Assembly (NCBI GenBank): GCA_047636495.1
Contig: JBLILH010000011.1
Coordinates: forward strand, 37,873-101,872
Direction: 5' to 3'
DNA: 64,000 nt
DNA from: Endobugula sp047636495
GTDB taxonomy: Bacteria; Pseudomonadota; Gammaproteobacteria; Pseudomonadales; Cellvibrionaceae
Shown here: piece after piece, positions 1 through 8,524 of the stretch
Layout: every line of letters starts with the position of its first letter
Numbering within the stretch: the stretch's first letter is position 1
Translations under genes and position numbers: made by a program
Notes under the pieces: generated by a model
What the model saw: the letters and a program-made list of their open reading frames with translations, nothing else
What the model was told of the DNA's origin: nothing
Databases searched by the model: none

Positions 1-479
1 TCATGGTCATATGGGAAGGTACACGACCTTTGCTGGTTGAGATTCAAGCACTGGTTGATGACAGCCATGGTGGAAGCCCTCGTCGCGTTGCGGTAGGTTT
101 AGATCAAAACCGTTTGAATATGTTGCTAGCCGTTCTTCATCGCCACGGTGGTTTAATGGTGGGCGATCAAGATGTGTTCGTGAATGTAGTGGGTGGCGTG
201 AAAATTATTGAAACCAGTGCCGATTTAGCGGTGTTGTTAGCGATCGTTTCTAGTTTTCGCGACCGTATATTATCACCCACGCTGATGGTCTTTGGCGAGG
301 TAGGCTTGTCCGGCGAGATCCGCCCCGTGCCTAGCGGCCAAGAGCGGTTGCGCGAAGCGGCTAAGCATGGCTTTAAAAAAGCAATAGTGCCTGTCGGTAA
401 CCTACCACGTCAAAAGATCAACGGCATAGAGGTGGTGGCAGTGAAAAATTTATCTGAAGCGTTAGACGCTATTAGCTAA
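1..479 (+). CDS. radA: DNA repair protein RadA/Sms, C-terminal part (cut by window edge)
   Basis: RadA is a RecA-like branch-migration helicase used in homologous recombination. Only about the last 158 residues are here. The frame is open to base 1, so the zinc finger and ATPase core lie outside. What remains is the Lon-protease-like scaffold domain, recognised from VVGGVKIIETSADLAVLLA and from FGEVGLSGEIRPV. The TAA stop is one base before an IS3-family terminal repeat, so the insertion spared the gene. In Pseudomonas a single-domain PilZ gene sits beside radA; here the matching PilZ gene is displaced to 5606-6058 by inserted DNA. Identity is secure; the start is not visible. Confidence 0.95.
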   Translation, partial: MVIWEGTRPLLVEIQALVDDSHGGSPRRVAVGLDQNRLNMLLAVLHRHGGLMVGDQDVFVNVVGGVKIIETSADLAVLLAIVSSFRDRILSPTLMVFGEVGLSGEIRPVPSGQERLREAAKHGFKKAIVPVGNLPRQKINGIEVVAVKNLSEALDAIS

Positions 480-520
480 GTGTTGTGGTCAAGTATTTTC
501 GTACATAATGACAGGCGCTT

Positions 521-1381
521 TTATGCTGCTTCAGCCGCAGCGGGATTTAAATATTGATTGTAACTATGTCCTCTATGATAATGGTAATGTTGAATATATT
601 TCGTAATATCTCGTTGCGCTTCAAAAAAATCGTCATAACATTCTTTAGGCATCCACTCCGTTTTGTAGCTTCTAAAAAATCGTTCCATAGGGGCATTATC
701 CCAACAATTACCTCGTCGGCTCACCTCGGTGCCGCTTGACGGTATACTTTGCTTTATTTGATAGCGCCATAGCTGTTGTCTAAATGCTAAGCTCGTGTAG
801 TGACATCCTTGATCAGAATGAAACATAACCCCTGTTGGACATCCGCGTGATTCATAGGCCATACGCAATGCTTGAATAGTTAACTGTGAATCTGGGCTAG
901 TCGAACATGCCCAACCTACCACTCGACGCTTATATAAATCCAGTACGACAGCTAAATACAACCACTGCTTCCCCGACCACACATAAGTCACATCACCGCA
1001 CCACACCTGGTTCGCTTTACTTACCGTAAATTTTCTTGCTAAGTGATTCGGAGCTATTATCGACTCTTCCTCTGCTATGCGGTAACGATGACCTCGGGGT
1101 TGCTTGCTGGCTATTCCTGCCTCTCGCATAAGACTTTTGGCTTTAAAGCGACCGATCTTGTCTCCATCTACGGTGAGTTGACCCGCAATCGTTCTTGCGC
1201 CTGCAGCCCCACGACTAGCCGTATGAATCTTCACCGCTTTAGCCTTGAGGCGCTCACGTTCAGCATCCACTTTTTTATTGCGTTTACACCACCATTGGTA
1301 ACTACTGCGGGCAACATCAAACACAGATAATAATTCTTGTTGCTTATAGTGCTCTCTTAAGACGTCCACTATAGTGTTCAT
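521..1381 (-). CDS. IS3-family transposase OrfB (DDE integrase core)
   Basis: This 286-residue protein has an N-terminal HTH_21-like segment (roughly residues 45-105) and an rve integrase core. The catalytic triad is visible as D in WCGDVTYV, D in MFHSDQGCHY and E in WDNAPMERFFRSYK. The following YHYHRGHSYNQYLNP matches the family tail. The enzyme would cut and join IS ends. It is normally made as an OrfAB fusion by frameshifting, but the upstream orfA is broken here, so the element is probably immobile unless helped in trans. Start ATG at 1381. Confidence 0.92.
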   Translation of the reverse strand: MNTIVDVLREHYKQQELLSVFDVARSSYQWWCKRNKKVDAERERLKAKAVKIHTASRGAAGARTIAGQLTVDGDKIGRFKAKSLMREAGIASKQPRGHRYRIAEEESIIAPNHLARKFTVSKANQVWCGDVTYVWSGKQWLYLAVVLDLYKRRVVGWACSTSPDSQLTIQALRMAYESRGCPTGVMFHSDQGCHYTSLAFRQQLWRYQIKQSIPSSGTEVSRRGNCWDNAPMERFFRSYKTEWMPKECYDDFFEAQRDITKYIQHYHYHRGHSYNQYLNPAAAEAA

Positions 1382-1697
1382 AGTATCGTGTCCGCATTAA
1401 GCGAGCCGTAGCCTCTACGTGCCCTTGGGGTATTTTTAAAATCTCTTTCTCCCTTTCTATACGCTTAATTTTGGCCTCTAACGCCTGAATATGTTGTTGA
1501 TCTGGTGTTAACGCTTTACTCCCTATTGGGGTAAATCCACGCTGCTCCTCTTTTAATTACTTGACCCACCGGCGCATGGCGCTTTCGCTGACGCCTACTG
1601 CCTGGCAGGCTTCGTTAATAGAATAACCTTGGTTGATCACTAAATTGGCGGATTCTACTTTAAATTCTGTTGTGAAACTGGGCATTTTCATTTTCAT
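1381..1697 (-). pseudogene. IS3 OrfA, broken by an in-frame TAA
   Basis: Reading from ATG 1697 gives a 46-residue HTH_Tnp_1-type protein ending SESAMRRWVK, then TAA at 1557-1559 where family members usually carry Gln (CAA). Past the stop the same frame goes on as LKEEQRGFTPIGSKAL and then a helix ending REKEIL, clearly OrfA. Just after REKEIL, where the family normally has a slippery A-run (KKAT), about 18 extra bases seem to be present. OrfB then lies in the +1 register rather than the usual -1. Both changes argue that the OrfAB fusion can no longer be made. The extra-base reading is inference from family consensus. Confidence 0.7.
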
Positions 1698-1761
1698 TTA
1701 TACCTTTTGATGGGTGGAGTTTACCACCTGTCATTTGGTACGAATTTATTAGACCACATCA

Positions 1762-2070
1762 CAGGCAACCACTGCTCTATCAGCAACAGGCAAGACTTTT
1801 CAGTTCGCTCTTCCACCATAGCCAAAACGCGACTGCCCTTAAGGTCAACCAGCGAACGAATATAGCGGTGACCGGAACGACACTGCTTTTCATCGATAAC
1901 AATATAAGGAATGGCTTCTTCTTTACGTCGAGACAATCCTCGATAAACCGCCCGCATTTTTATCATTTCTGCACGATGCCAGTTTAGGCCCAGTAATTTG
2001 CGCGCCACTTCGACGCTAAAAGTCGCAATTAAAACCCACACAGCAAAGTGAAATGGTCGACTAAATTCAT
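1762..2070 (-). pseudogene. ISL3-family transposase fragment
   Basis: Residues such as KLLGLNWHRAEM and KEEAIPYIVIDEKQ, then HRYIRSLVDLKGSRVLA, match the helix-turn-helix and first catalytic Asp region of an ISL3 transposase. They are nearly identical to the second copy at 4478-5422. The C-terminal half is gone, replaced by the IS3 element. Near 2041 the likely frame changes (VDHFTLLCGF in one frame, IATFSVEV in the next), so the remnant also carries a frameshift. It keeps the HTH part that the second copy has lost. Non-functional. Confidence 0.8.
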
Positions 2071-2254
2071 ACCCATCAATAGATATTGAAATTCACCCAT
2101 TGAGACAGACAACAGTCCATAAATCAAAAAACTTTTAGCACTGAATTTAAAATGTTAATAGCGTTTATTGTTGAGTATCGATGAGGTCATCTGGACTGCA
2201 CCTCACTCGACGAGTCTATAGCAATGAAACTGCAAACATATTGGCTAATGGTGA

Positions 2255-4399
2255 CTAAGGATTATTTTGAATAAATTCAATTAAATCACTTGCATTTAAA
2301 GGTATACAAAAACAATACCCCTGATAAAAATTACATTTTAGCTCCCTTAAGATAGATAATTGATCTGAGTTTTCCACCCCTTCAGCAACGGTATCCATTC
2401 CTAAGCTATGAGCAAGGGTAATAATTGTTTTAGTAATTGTCAGGCTATCTTTATCTGTCTGGATCCCTTTAATGAAAGAATGATCAATTTTGAGTGTTGT
2501 TATAGGAAAACTTTTTAAGTAACTTAGACTAGAGTATCCCGTCCCAAAGTCATCAATAGAGATACTGACCCCCATTGATCTTAATGCATTCAACCTATCG
2601 ACGACATCTGGGGTATTTTCCATGAGTACGCCTTCAGTGATCTCTAGCTCAATCATGGTAGGGTCGACGTTTGTGTTATGAAAAATACACCTAAGTTCAT
2701 CTGTAAATTCCGGCCGTTGAAATTGACGAACAGAGAGATTTATAGATAATTTTTTAATAAGATGACCTTGATCTTGCCATTTTTTTAGTTGTAAGCATGC
2801 TTGCTTAAGCAACCAGTCTCCAAGAGGTATAATTAATCCTGTCTCTTCCGCCAAGGGGATAAACTCTGTTGGGGAAACTAAGCCATAATGAGTATTATGC
2901 CAGCGCATCAACACCTCTAGTCGTACAATGGCACCTGTATTAATATCGACAATAGGCTGGTAATGAAGCTCAAAATTTTGACTGCCCACATCTTTTCTTA
3001 AATCAATGATCAGTTGGTGCTTTTTTTCAATAGAGGCATGCATCTCTGGAGTAAAGAATTGATAATTATTACGTCCATTTGCTTTGACTTGATACATTGT
3101 GATGTCGCTGTTTTTCAGCAATGTATCAACATCAGTACCATCATCAGGAAAGAGGGTGATCCCAATACTGGCACTAATATGCATTTCATGGTGTAACACA
3201 TGATAGGGCTGTTTTAGTGTGTCCACCAACTTTGCCCCCACTCTATCTACCTGTTTAATATTCTGAATGGATGGTAGCAAAATAATAAACTCATCCCCGC
3301 CTTGCCTGGCGACCGTATCACCTTTGCGGACACAAGAACGAAGGCGCCTGCCAACCTCAATTAATAACTGATCACCTACATCGTGCCCGAGAGAATCGTT
3401 AATCACCTTAAATTGATCAAGGTCAATGAACAGAATAGCGGCAAGGTGCTCTTGATCTCTATCAAGGGTAATGATTTTTTTAAGATGTTCTAATAATAGT
3501 GCTCTATTGGGAAGACCCGTTAAAGCATCATGCGTGCTCATATGTTTTAAACGTGCAGCATTAGCACGTTGTTGCTTTAGTAGCGTCATTTGGCTTTCTG
3601 TTTTTACGATTAAACGTTCTTTATTGGACATACGTAAATGTAAAAAAGCTAATGCAATAAAACTGGTAATTAAGATACTGAAAATCAACAACGTTGTTTC
3701 TTGTACCTGATCGTCAGTAATATATTTTATTCTATTGAGAGGGATCGTGACCGATAGAGCACCTAACAGCTGATGTTGTTGCCATTGTTTATGCGGCATA
3801 ACGCCTTGCTGTTGACGTCGTGAAATAATATAGGATTTTTCTTCATAACGATTGTGACAAGAAACACAGGAAAGTTGAGATGCAGGATCGGGGTATAAAT
3901 AACGCAATACTTGTTCATCACCTTGCCCTTCAAATCGATAAACAGCTTTCCATTGAATGGGGGCTGTTGGCTGCTTTTCATCTTGAGCCTCAAGACTAGG
4001 CCAAGCCCACAGTAAAAAAGGGTCACTTAGACCTTGACTTGATTCTAAATTCCATTTGCTGACAGGCTTGTAACTATACAGTTCATGCGTAAGCTCTGAC
4101 GTTTTTAACCCAACTAGTTTCAGAAACTGAGCTGGAATTGGGACATAGCCAGTCTTAGTAAGATAATCAATATGGGGCCCCGTACCATCTTGCTTTAGCT
4201 TAGAGGCAACAGCTGTTGCATATACAGAACGAGCCGTTTTCGCTTGGGTCGCTACAGCTTCGGCAATAAATAATGCCTGATTTTTAACCGTTTTTCTAAT
4301 TCCCTCACTGATAACCCAAAAACTAATTATACTGGCCGCAATAAAAACAACACCTAAAATACTGAATATTTTAATATAACTTAAAAAATAATTTTTCAA
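2255..4399 (-). CDS. GGDEF/EAL c-di-GMP enzyme with periplasmic haem-c (Tll0287-like) sensor domain
   Basis: This 714-residue inner-membrane protein has a TM helix at about 10-32 and a periplasmic DUF3365/Tll0287-like region at 33-225. A CxxCH haem-attachment motif (CVSCH) lies at 178-182. A second TM helix follows at about 236-255, a short helical linker, GGDEF at 367-371 (motif intact), and an EAL-type domain. In the EAL domain the signature reads EVL (E495), while IDDFGTGYSSL (D616, D617) and AEGVEN are kept. It could make and/or degrade c-di-GMP in response to redox state or a small gas ligand; the ligand is inference. It lies alone between two ISL3 copies, is AT-richer than its neighbours, and splits the radA-PilZ locus, which suggests acquisition. 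Start ATG 4399. Confidence 0.9.
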   Translation of the reverse strand: MKNYFLSYIKIFSILGVVFIAASIISFWVISEGIRKTVKNQALFIAEAVATQAKTARSVYATAVASKLKQDGTGPHIDYLTKTGYVPIPAQFLKLVGLKTSELTHELYSYKPVSKWNLESSQGLSDPFLLWAWPSLEAQDEKQPTAPIQWKAVYRFEGQGDEQVLRYLYPDPASQLSCVSCHNRYEEKSYIISRRQQQGVMPHKQWQQHQLLGALSVTIPLNRIKYITDDQVQETTLLIFSILITSFIALAFLHLRMSNKERLIVKTESQMTLLKQQRANAARLKHMSTHDALTGLPNRALLLEHLKKIITLDRDQEHLAAILFIDLDQFKVINDSLGHDVGDQLLIEVGRRLRSCVRKGDTVARQGGDEFIILLPSIQNIKQVDRVGAKLVDTLKQPYHVLHHEMHISASIGITLFPDDGTDVDTLLKNSDITMYQVKANGRNNYQFFTPEMHASIEKKHQLIIDLRKDVGSQNFELHYQPIVDINTGAIVRLEVLMRWHNTHYGLVSPTEFIPLAEETGLIIPLGDWLLKQACLQLKKWQDQGHLIKKLSINLSVRQFQRPEFTDELRCIFHNTNVDPTMIELEITEGVLMENTPDVVDRLNALRSMGVSISIDDFGTGYSSLSYLKSFPITTLKIDHSFIKGIQTDKDSLTITKTIITLAHSLGMDTVAEGVENSDQLSILRELKCNFYQGYCFCIPLNASDLIEFIQNNP

Positions 4400-4452
4400 G
4401 GATTTCTCATTTATGTAGTGACATTGGTACTGATATGCTCAGTAATAATATG

Positions 4453-5497
4453 GGTTCTTCGTAGATCTGTGTAATCGCTATGGAGCCATTTCTAGTCCAC
4501 CGCAGTAAAATAATATACTGTTTCTACATCCAGAAAATGAGCGATAACCTCGGGCATTTGATTTCACTGTCTGAATTTTTGAATGTAATCCCTCTGCCGC
4601 CGCATGGCTAATACCATGTGTAAAGTAGGTCAGAATATTATCTACGTGCGTTTTGATCATTCTGGCTTTTGCGTTAATTGGCTCCAGTCTGCTTCTGATT
4701 GCCCACGAGTACCAACCATTGAAATGTTGCTCAGCAAGGCCTGCATCACTGTCATCCCAAAATCCTCGGAACAACTCTTTTATAGCCCAGGCCCTAGCAA
4801 CTTTTAAATCAGATTTGTTACGCTTTTCAAAACGATCGACATGCTTTTCTTTTAGGTTTGCTTCGTTTGTTAACCATAAAAATTTACTGCCTACCAATAG
4901 ACTATCGACCTCCATGAACAGCGCCTTATTTTCTTTTCTCCGCACCTGAACTACAGCCTCGTTCAGGTGCTGACTGATATGAAAGTGGTTGTGAACACTG
5001 TCAGCCTGCGGCAGCTTATCTGCTACGGCATTGGCGTGGGCCTTCCACATATCTAGCGCTACAGCCGTTACCTGTTTTTGTTGAAACTCAATCACCCCCT
5101 GCTCCATCAACGATTGGCAGGCAGTGTCGGTACGCTCTTCCACCACAGCCAAAACGCGACTGCCCTTAAGGTCAACCAGCGAACGAATATAGCGGTGACC
5201 GGAACGAAACTGTTTTTCATCAATACCAATATAAGGAATGGCTTCTTCTTTGCGGTCGTCATGCTTAGGAGAGGTGACTCCACATTCTGGACAAGCGCCT
5301 GTGTCATCCGTATGCTCAATGACCATATCCACTTTCTGTACCGACAGATCAAGGGCAGCACTGCAGATGTCCCATGGGCTATTTATTCCTAGCAACAAGC
5401 CGTAATGATCTTCGATTGCCACAACACTAATCCCCGCTAGTCATTTTTTGGTATTGGCGGCATTTTACCCTGAATTCACACAAATCTATAAAGAGCC
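4453..5497 (-). mobile_element. ISL3-family insertion sequence, internally deleted
   Basis: Terminal inverted repeats of about 24 bp: the left one at 4453-4476 starts GGTTCTTCGTAGATCTGTGT, and the right one at 5474-5497, read inward, starts GGCTCTTTATAGATTTGTGT. Total length is about 1.05 kb, shorter than usual for ISL3, because the transposase lacks an internal block. No 8-bp target duplication could be found. Same orientation as the fragment at 1762-2070, so the two copies bracket the GGDEF/EAL gene like a decayed composite transposon. Confidence 0.8.
4478..5422 (-). pseudogene. ISL3 transposase lacking its zinc-ribbon/HTH middle
   Basis: This 314-residue open frame has a GTG start. The N-terminus ends in a zinc-ribbon half (CPECGV) and runs straight into KEEAIPYIGIDEKQF. 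The second CxxC and the HTH seen in full ISL3 proteins, and in the fragment at 1762-2070, are missing (roughly 80-100 residues). The catalytic residues look intact: IGIDEKQ, VALDMWKAH and HAAAEGLHSKIQ give D, D, E. Because DNA recognition depends on the lost part, activity is doubtful. It is open in frame, so it could still be translated. Confidence 0.78.
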
Positions 5498-5605
5498 AAA
5501 AATAAGGTAGATATCTTTCATTTAGGCACATATTTACAAGCATTTAAATACACCAATAAATTACACGATACTGAAGCGGTCAATAACGTAGAGGATGAGG
5601 GTAGC

Positions 5606-6058
5606 TTATTGATGGTAGCGAAATAATGTGAGTAACTCCCTTTCGCAAGTATGGCCGTCACCTAAGTTGTACTCAATAATAGCGCGCAAGTGCGTTAAGC
5701 TGACCGAGTCTATTTCGTGAAAGCGAAAGCCATAAAATTTTCCGTGGTGGTGGGCCAATTCGAGTCGCGCATTAATTCGATCGCCATTTTCAAAGTGGAT
5801 AGTCGCCCCCATAATGGGGCTGTTGTCATCGACATCAATATTGTCATCGCTGCTAACCAAAATGCCATTGAACGATATATCCACTACCGTTCCATCCCAT
5901 TGCTGTTCGCCTTTATTGAGAGAAATGTGGTTAACAAAAGCAACCCGTGTAAAACGCCGTTGTTCATTATCTTTTGTGCCACTGTTTTTAAAGGTGTTTT
6001 TTTGTGAATTATTGCGTGGGTTGTCGCTTGGTGAATTGGAACCGGCCGATGTGGACAT
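5606..6058 (-). CDS. PilZ domain protein (c-di-GMP receptor)
   Basis: A 150-residue cytoplasmic protein. A low-complexity polar N-terminus (about 30 residues) is followed by a PilZ barrel with both c-di-GMP contacts: RRFTR near residue 35 and DISFNG near 62. It resembles the single-domain PilZ protein found next to radA in Pseudomonas (PA4608 type), which binds c-di-GMP and acts through an effector. It is convergent with radA, as in Pseudomonas, but separated from it by about 5.1 kb of inserted DNA. The effector is unknown. Confidence 0.88.
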   Translation of the reverse strand: MSTSAGSNSPSDNPRNNSQKNTFKNSGTKDNEQRRFTRVAFVNHISLNKGEQQWDGTVVDISFNGILVSSDDNIDVDDNSPIMGATIHFENGDRINARLELAHHHGKFYGFRFHEIDSVSLTHLRAIIEYNLGDGHTCERELLTLFRYHQ

Positions 6059-6262
6059 ATGCCCTCCGCGAAGTGTTTGTTTGATGTAAACGGTACATTA
6101 ATTCAGTATAGACCAGATTTAAATAATGACAGAAAGTAGCGTCATAATGAAGACAAAGGAGTATGGGATATAGCGCCGCGGAGGTAATGGTTAACGGACA
6201 GCCATTGAGCAATAGTTAAAAAATAGATGAGACATTGCCGGGCAAGTGGCCCATAGTGTAAA

Positions 6263-6304
6263 CCTCTTATTATGAGTCAATCACAGATGAGTCATAATAA
6301 GAGG
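6263..6304. repeat. Long inverted repeat 3' of ettA
   Basis: Arms CCTCTTATTATGAGTCA (6263-6279) and TGAGTCATAATAAGAGG (6288-6304) pair over 17 bp with one mismatch and an 8-nt loop. It lies 40 bp past the ettA stop and could end transcripts from either side, but neither flank has a T-run, so a classical intrinsic terminator is not certain. It could instead be a protein-binding palindrome. Confidence 0.6.
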
Positions 6305-6344
6305 TGGCTATAGCGCCATACCTTACAGTATTAGTGGGTAAACA

Positions 6345-8009
6345 TTAGCTCTTGATAGGCTTATACTTCATGCGTTGCGGCTGAGCTTTATCGCCTTTAC
6401 GCTGTAGCAAGTCTTCGTGGTAATCAGTGTAATTACCTTCGAAGAATACTGCCTCACTATCGCCTTCGTAGGCCAATATATGTGTGGCAATACGATCTAA
6501 AAACCAACGATCATGGGATATAACCAAGGCGCAGCCAGGAAAGTTGAGTAGAGCGTCTTCTAGGGCACGCAACGTCTCAATATCCAAATCATTCGATGGC
6601 TCATCCAATAGCAATACATTGGCGCCTTGCTTTAGAGTATTGGCCAAATGTAAGCGGCCACGCTCACCACCGGACAAATCCCCTACGCGTTTTTGTTGAT
6701 CCGACCCTTTAAAATTAAAACGGCCAACATATGAGCGTGAACTGACTTCATAATGACCGATCTTCAGAATATCTGCTCCGCCCGATATAGATTCCCATAC
6801 ATTGAGCTTGTCATCTAAGTTTTCACGGCCTTGTTCCACGTAGGCTACTTTCACCGAGTCACCTAAGATGATATTGCCGCTATCGGGAGCCTCTGCACCC
6901 GTAATCATACGGAACAACGTTGATTTACCTGCGCCATTACCGCCCACAATACCGACAATTGCCCCTTTGGGAACGCTAAAACTTAGGTTGTCAATAAGTA
7001 CGCGATCGTCATAGCTCTTGGTTACATTATGCAACTCAATAACCTTATCCCCTAGGCGTTCACCCGGTGGGATATAGATTTCGCTGGTCTCGTTGCGAGT
7101 TTGAAACTCCTGAGATTGCAACTCATCAAACCGTTGTAAACGCGCTTTACTTTTAGCTTGGCGGCCTTTGGGGTTTTGACGCACCCATTCTAATTCTGCT
7201 TTTAAGGCTTTTTGGTGTGATGCCTCAGATCGTGATTCTTGCGCTAAACGCGCTTCTTTGGTTTCTAGCCAAGTCGAGTAGTTACCCTCGTAAGGAATAC
7301 CGTGACCGCGATCCAGTTCTAAAATCCAACCAGCGGCATTATCTAAAAAGTAGCGATCATGGGTGATGGCTACCACCGTACCGCTAAAGTTTTGTAAAAA
7401 CTGCTCTAACCAATAAACTGATTCTGCATCCAAATGGTTCGTGGGTTCGTCTAGTAACAGCATATCGGGGCGCGACAATAACAAACGACAAAGCGCTACT
7501 CGGCGCTTCTCACCACCCGACAGCTTACTTATATCAGCGTCCCAAGGCGGTAAGCGCAGCGAGTCAGCAGCCTGCTCTAATGTATTATCTAGGTTGTGAG
7601 CATCCCATGCTTGAATCGTATCTTCAAAGCGGCTTTGCTGTTTAGCCAGCGCATCAAAGTCAGCGTCCGGCTCGGCATAGGCAGCATAGACGGCATCCAA
7701 ACCAGAAAGAGCATCAATGGCTTCCTTCACGCCTTCTTCCACATTACCCCGCACATCTTTACTGTCGTCCAGTTGCGGTTCTTGAGCTAAATAACCCACT
7801 TTAATGTCCGGCATAGGGCGTGCCTCACCGTTATAGTCTTGGTCAATACCCGCCATAATGCGCAATAACGTCGACTTCCCCGAGCCGTTTAAACCCAATA
7901 CACCGATCTTTGCACCGGGGAAGAAGGATAACGAAATATCTTTAAGAATCTCGCGTTTAGGAGGGACAACCTTACCCACGCGGTTCATCGTGTAAACATA
8001 CTGAGCCAT
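6345..8009 (-). CDS. ettA: Energy-dependent translational throttle protein EttA (ABC-F)
   Basis: A 554-residue ABC-F ATPase that binds the ribosomal E site and gates the first elongation step according to the ATP/ADP ratio. Two ATPase domains are seen: Walker A GLNGSGKST with signature LSGGEKRR, and Walker A GGNGAGKST with LSGGERGR. Each has LLLDEP and a switch histidine (ITHDRYFL, ISHDRWFL). The linker KGRQAKSKARL is basic as usual. The frame opens 13 codons upstream, but ATG 8009 (MAQYVYTMNRVGKVVPP) matches the family start and has AAGG-TAAGG just before it. Length fits E. coli EttA (555). Monocistronic. Confidence 0.96.
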   Translation of the reverse strand: MAQYVYTMNRVGKVVPPKREILKDISLSFFPGAKIGVLGLNGSGKSTLLRIMAGIDQDYNGEARPMPDIKVGYLAQEPQLDDSKDVRGNVEEGVKEAIDALSGLDAVYAAYAEPDADFDALAKQQSRFEDTIQAWDAHNLDNTLEQAADSLRLPPWDADISKLSGGEKRRVALCRLLLSRPDMLLLDEPTNHLDAESVYWLEQFLQNFSGTVVAITHDRYFLDNAAGWILELDRGHGIPYEGNYSTWLETKEARLAQESRSEASHQKALKAELEWVRQNPKGRQAKSKARLQRFDELQSQEFQTRNETSEIYIPPGERLGDKVIELHNVTKSYDDRVLIDNLSFSVPKGAIVGIVGGNGAGKSTLFRMITGAEAPDSGNIILGDSVKVAYVEQGRENLDDKLNVWESISGGADILKIGHYEVSSRSYVGRFNFKGSDQQKRVGDLSGGERGRLHLANTLKQGANVLLLDEPSNDLDIETLRALEDALLNFPGCALVISHDRWFLDRIATHILAYEGDSEAVFFEGNYTDYHEDLLQRKGDKAQPQRMKYKPIKS

Positions 8010-8524
8010 AAAAAACCTTACCTTAATTTTATTGAAACGTTTGCACAACAGCTATTTTACTGATGTGCAGATTTACCCACTTGCGAGGTATATACATCAA
8101 CTCCCTCTTTGGGCTAGCGCCATCCTTAGCCGCTAAGTCTTCGGCCAGCGAAACTGCCCGAATCGGCTTCTGCCGATTGATCGCACGCTTTCTATTGTCC
8201 TTGGGAGATGCAGCGCCTACGAGAAGCGCCAACCGGCCGACTCATTACTAATGAGTGCCTGAACAACAAGTCATCTTCGGTAAAAAGGTCTCACAAGAAT
8301 ACTAAACACTATAATAGCGGTTTGTGTCGATAAGCAATAGCGCTTCATAAGCACAGTACACTATGATTACATGCGGAGACGTTGCAAGATGATTTACATA
8401 CCGTATTGATTACTGAGACGAACCCACTGTAATCGCGTGAATAGCACTTATCAAGTGAAGTCTCCTTCCATATTGACAGGTGTAACCACTCCCTTCCATT
8501 ACTCATTAACGTTGACTGTTTACT
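8010..8524. other. Intergenic region, no gene seen
   Basis: About 515 bp between divergently placed ettA and the hydrolase relic. It holds a perfect hairpin AATCGGC-TTCT-GCCGATT at 8161-8178 and a 15-nt palindrome CTCATTACTAATGAG at 8241-8255. Open frames here have no family features. ettA promoter elements must lie at its left side. Confidence 0.5.

Larger units (their letters stand above)
481..1761 (-). mobile_element. IS3-family insertion sequence (about 1.28 kb)
   Basis: The element is bounded by imperfect inverted repeats of about 35 bp. The left end, 481-515, contains TTCGTAC and AATGACAGG. The right end, 1727-1761, is its reverse complement with about eight mismatches. The ends are TG...CA as usual for IS3. 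It carries a two-frame transposase: orfA (1381-1697, broken) and orfB (521-1381), both on the minus strand. No clear target duplication is visible. The DNA right of it is part of an ISL3 transposase whose other half is missing, so the insertion was probably followed by an adjacent deletion. Confidence 0.85.

Noticed and set aside
3763..4026. An 87-codon minus-strand frame inside the GGDEF/EAL gene
   Set aside because: Shadow in another frame of the same strand; the GGDEF/EAL frame has full family support.
8029..8232. Short minus-strand frame upstream of ettA
   Set aside because: No start signal or family features; the region contains simple palindromes and probably the ettA promoter.
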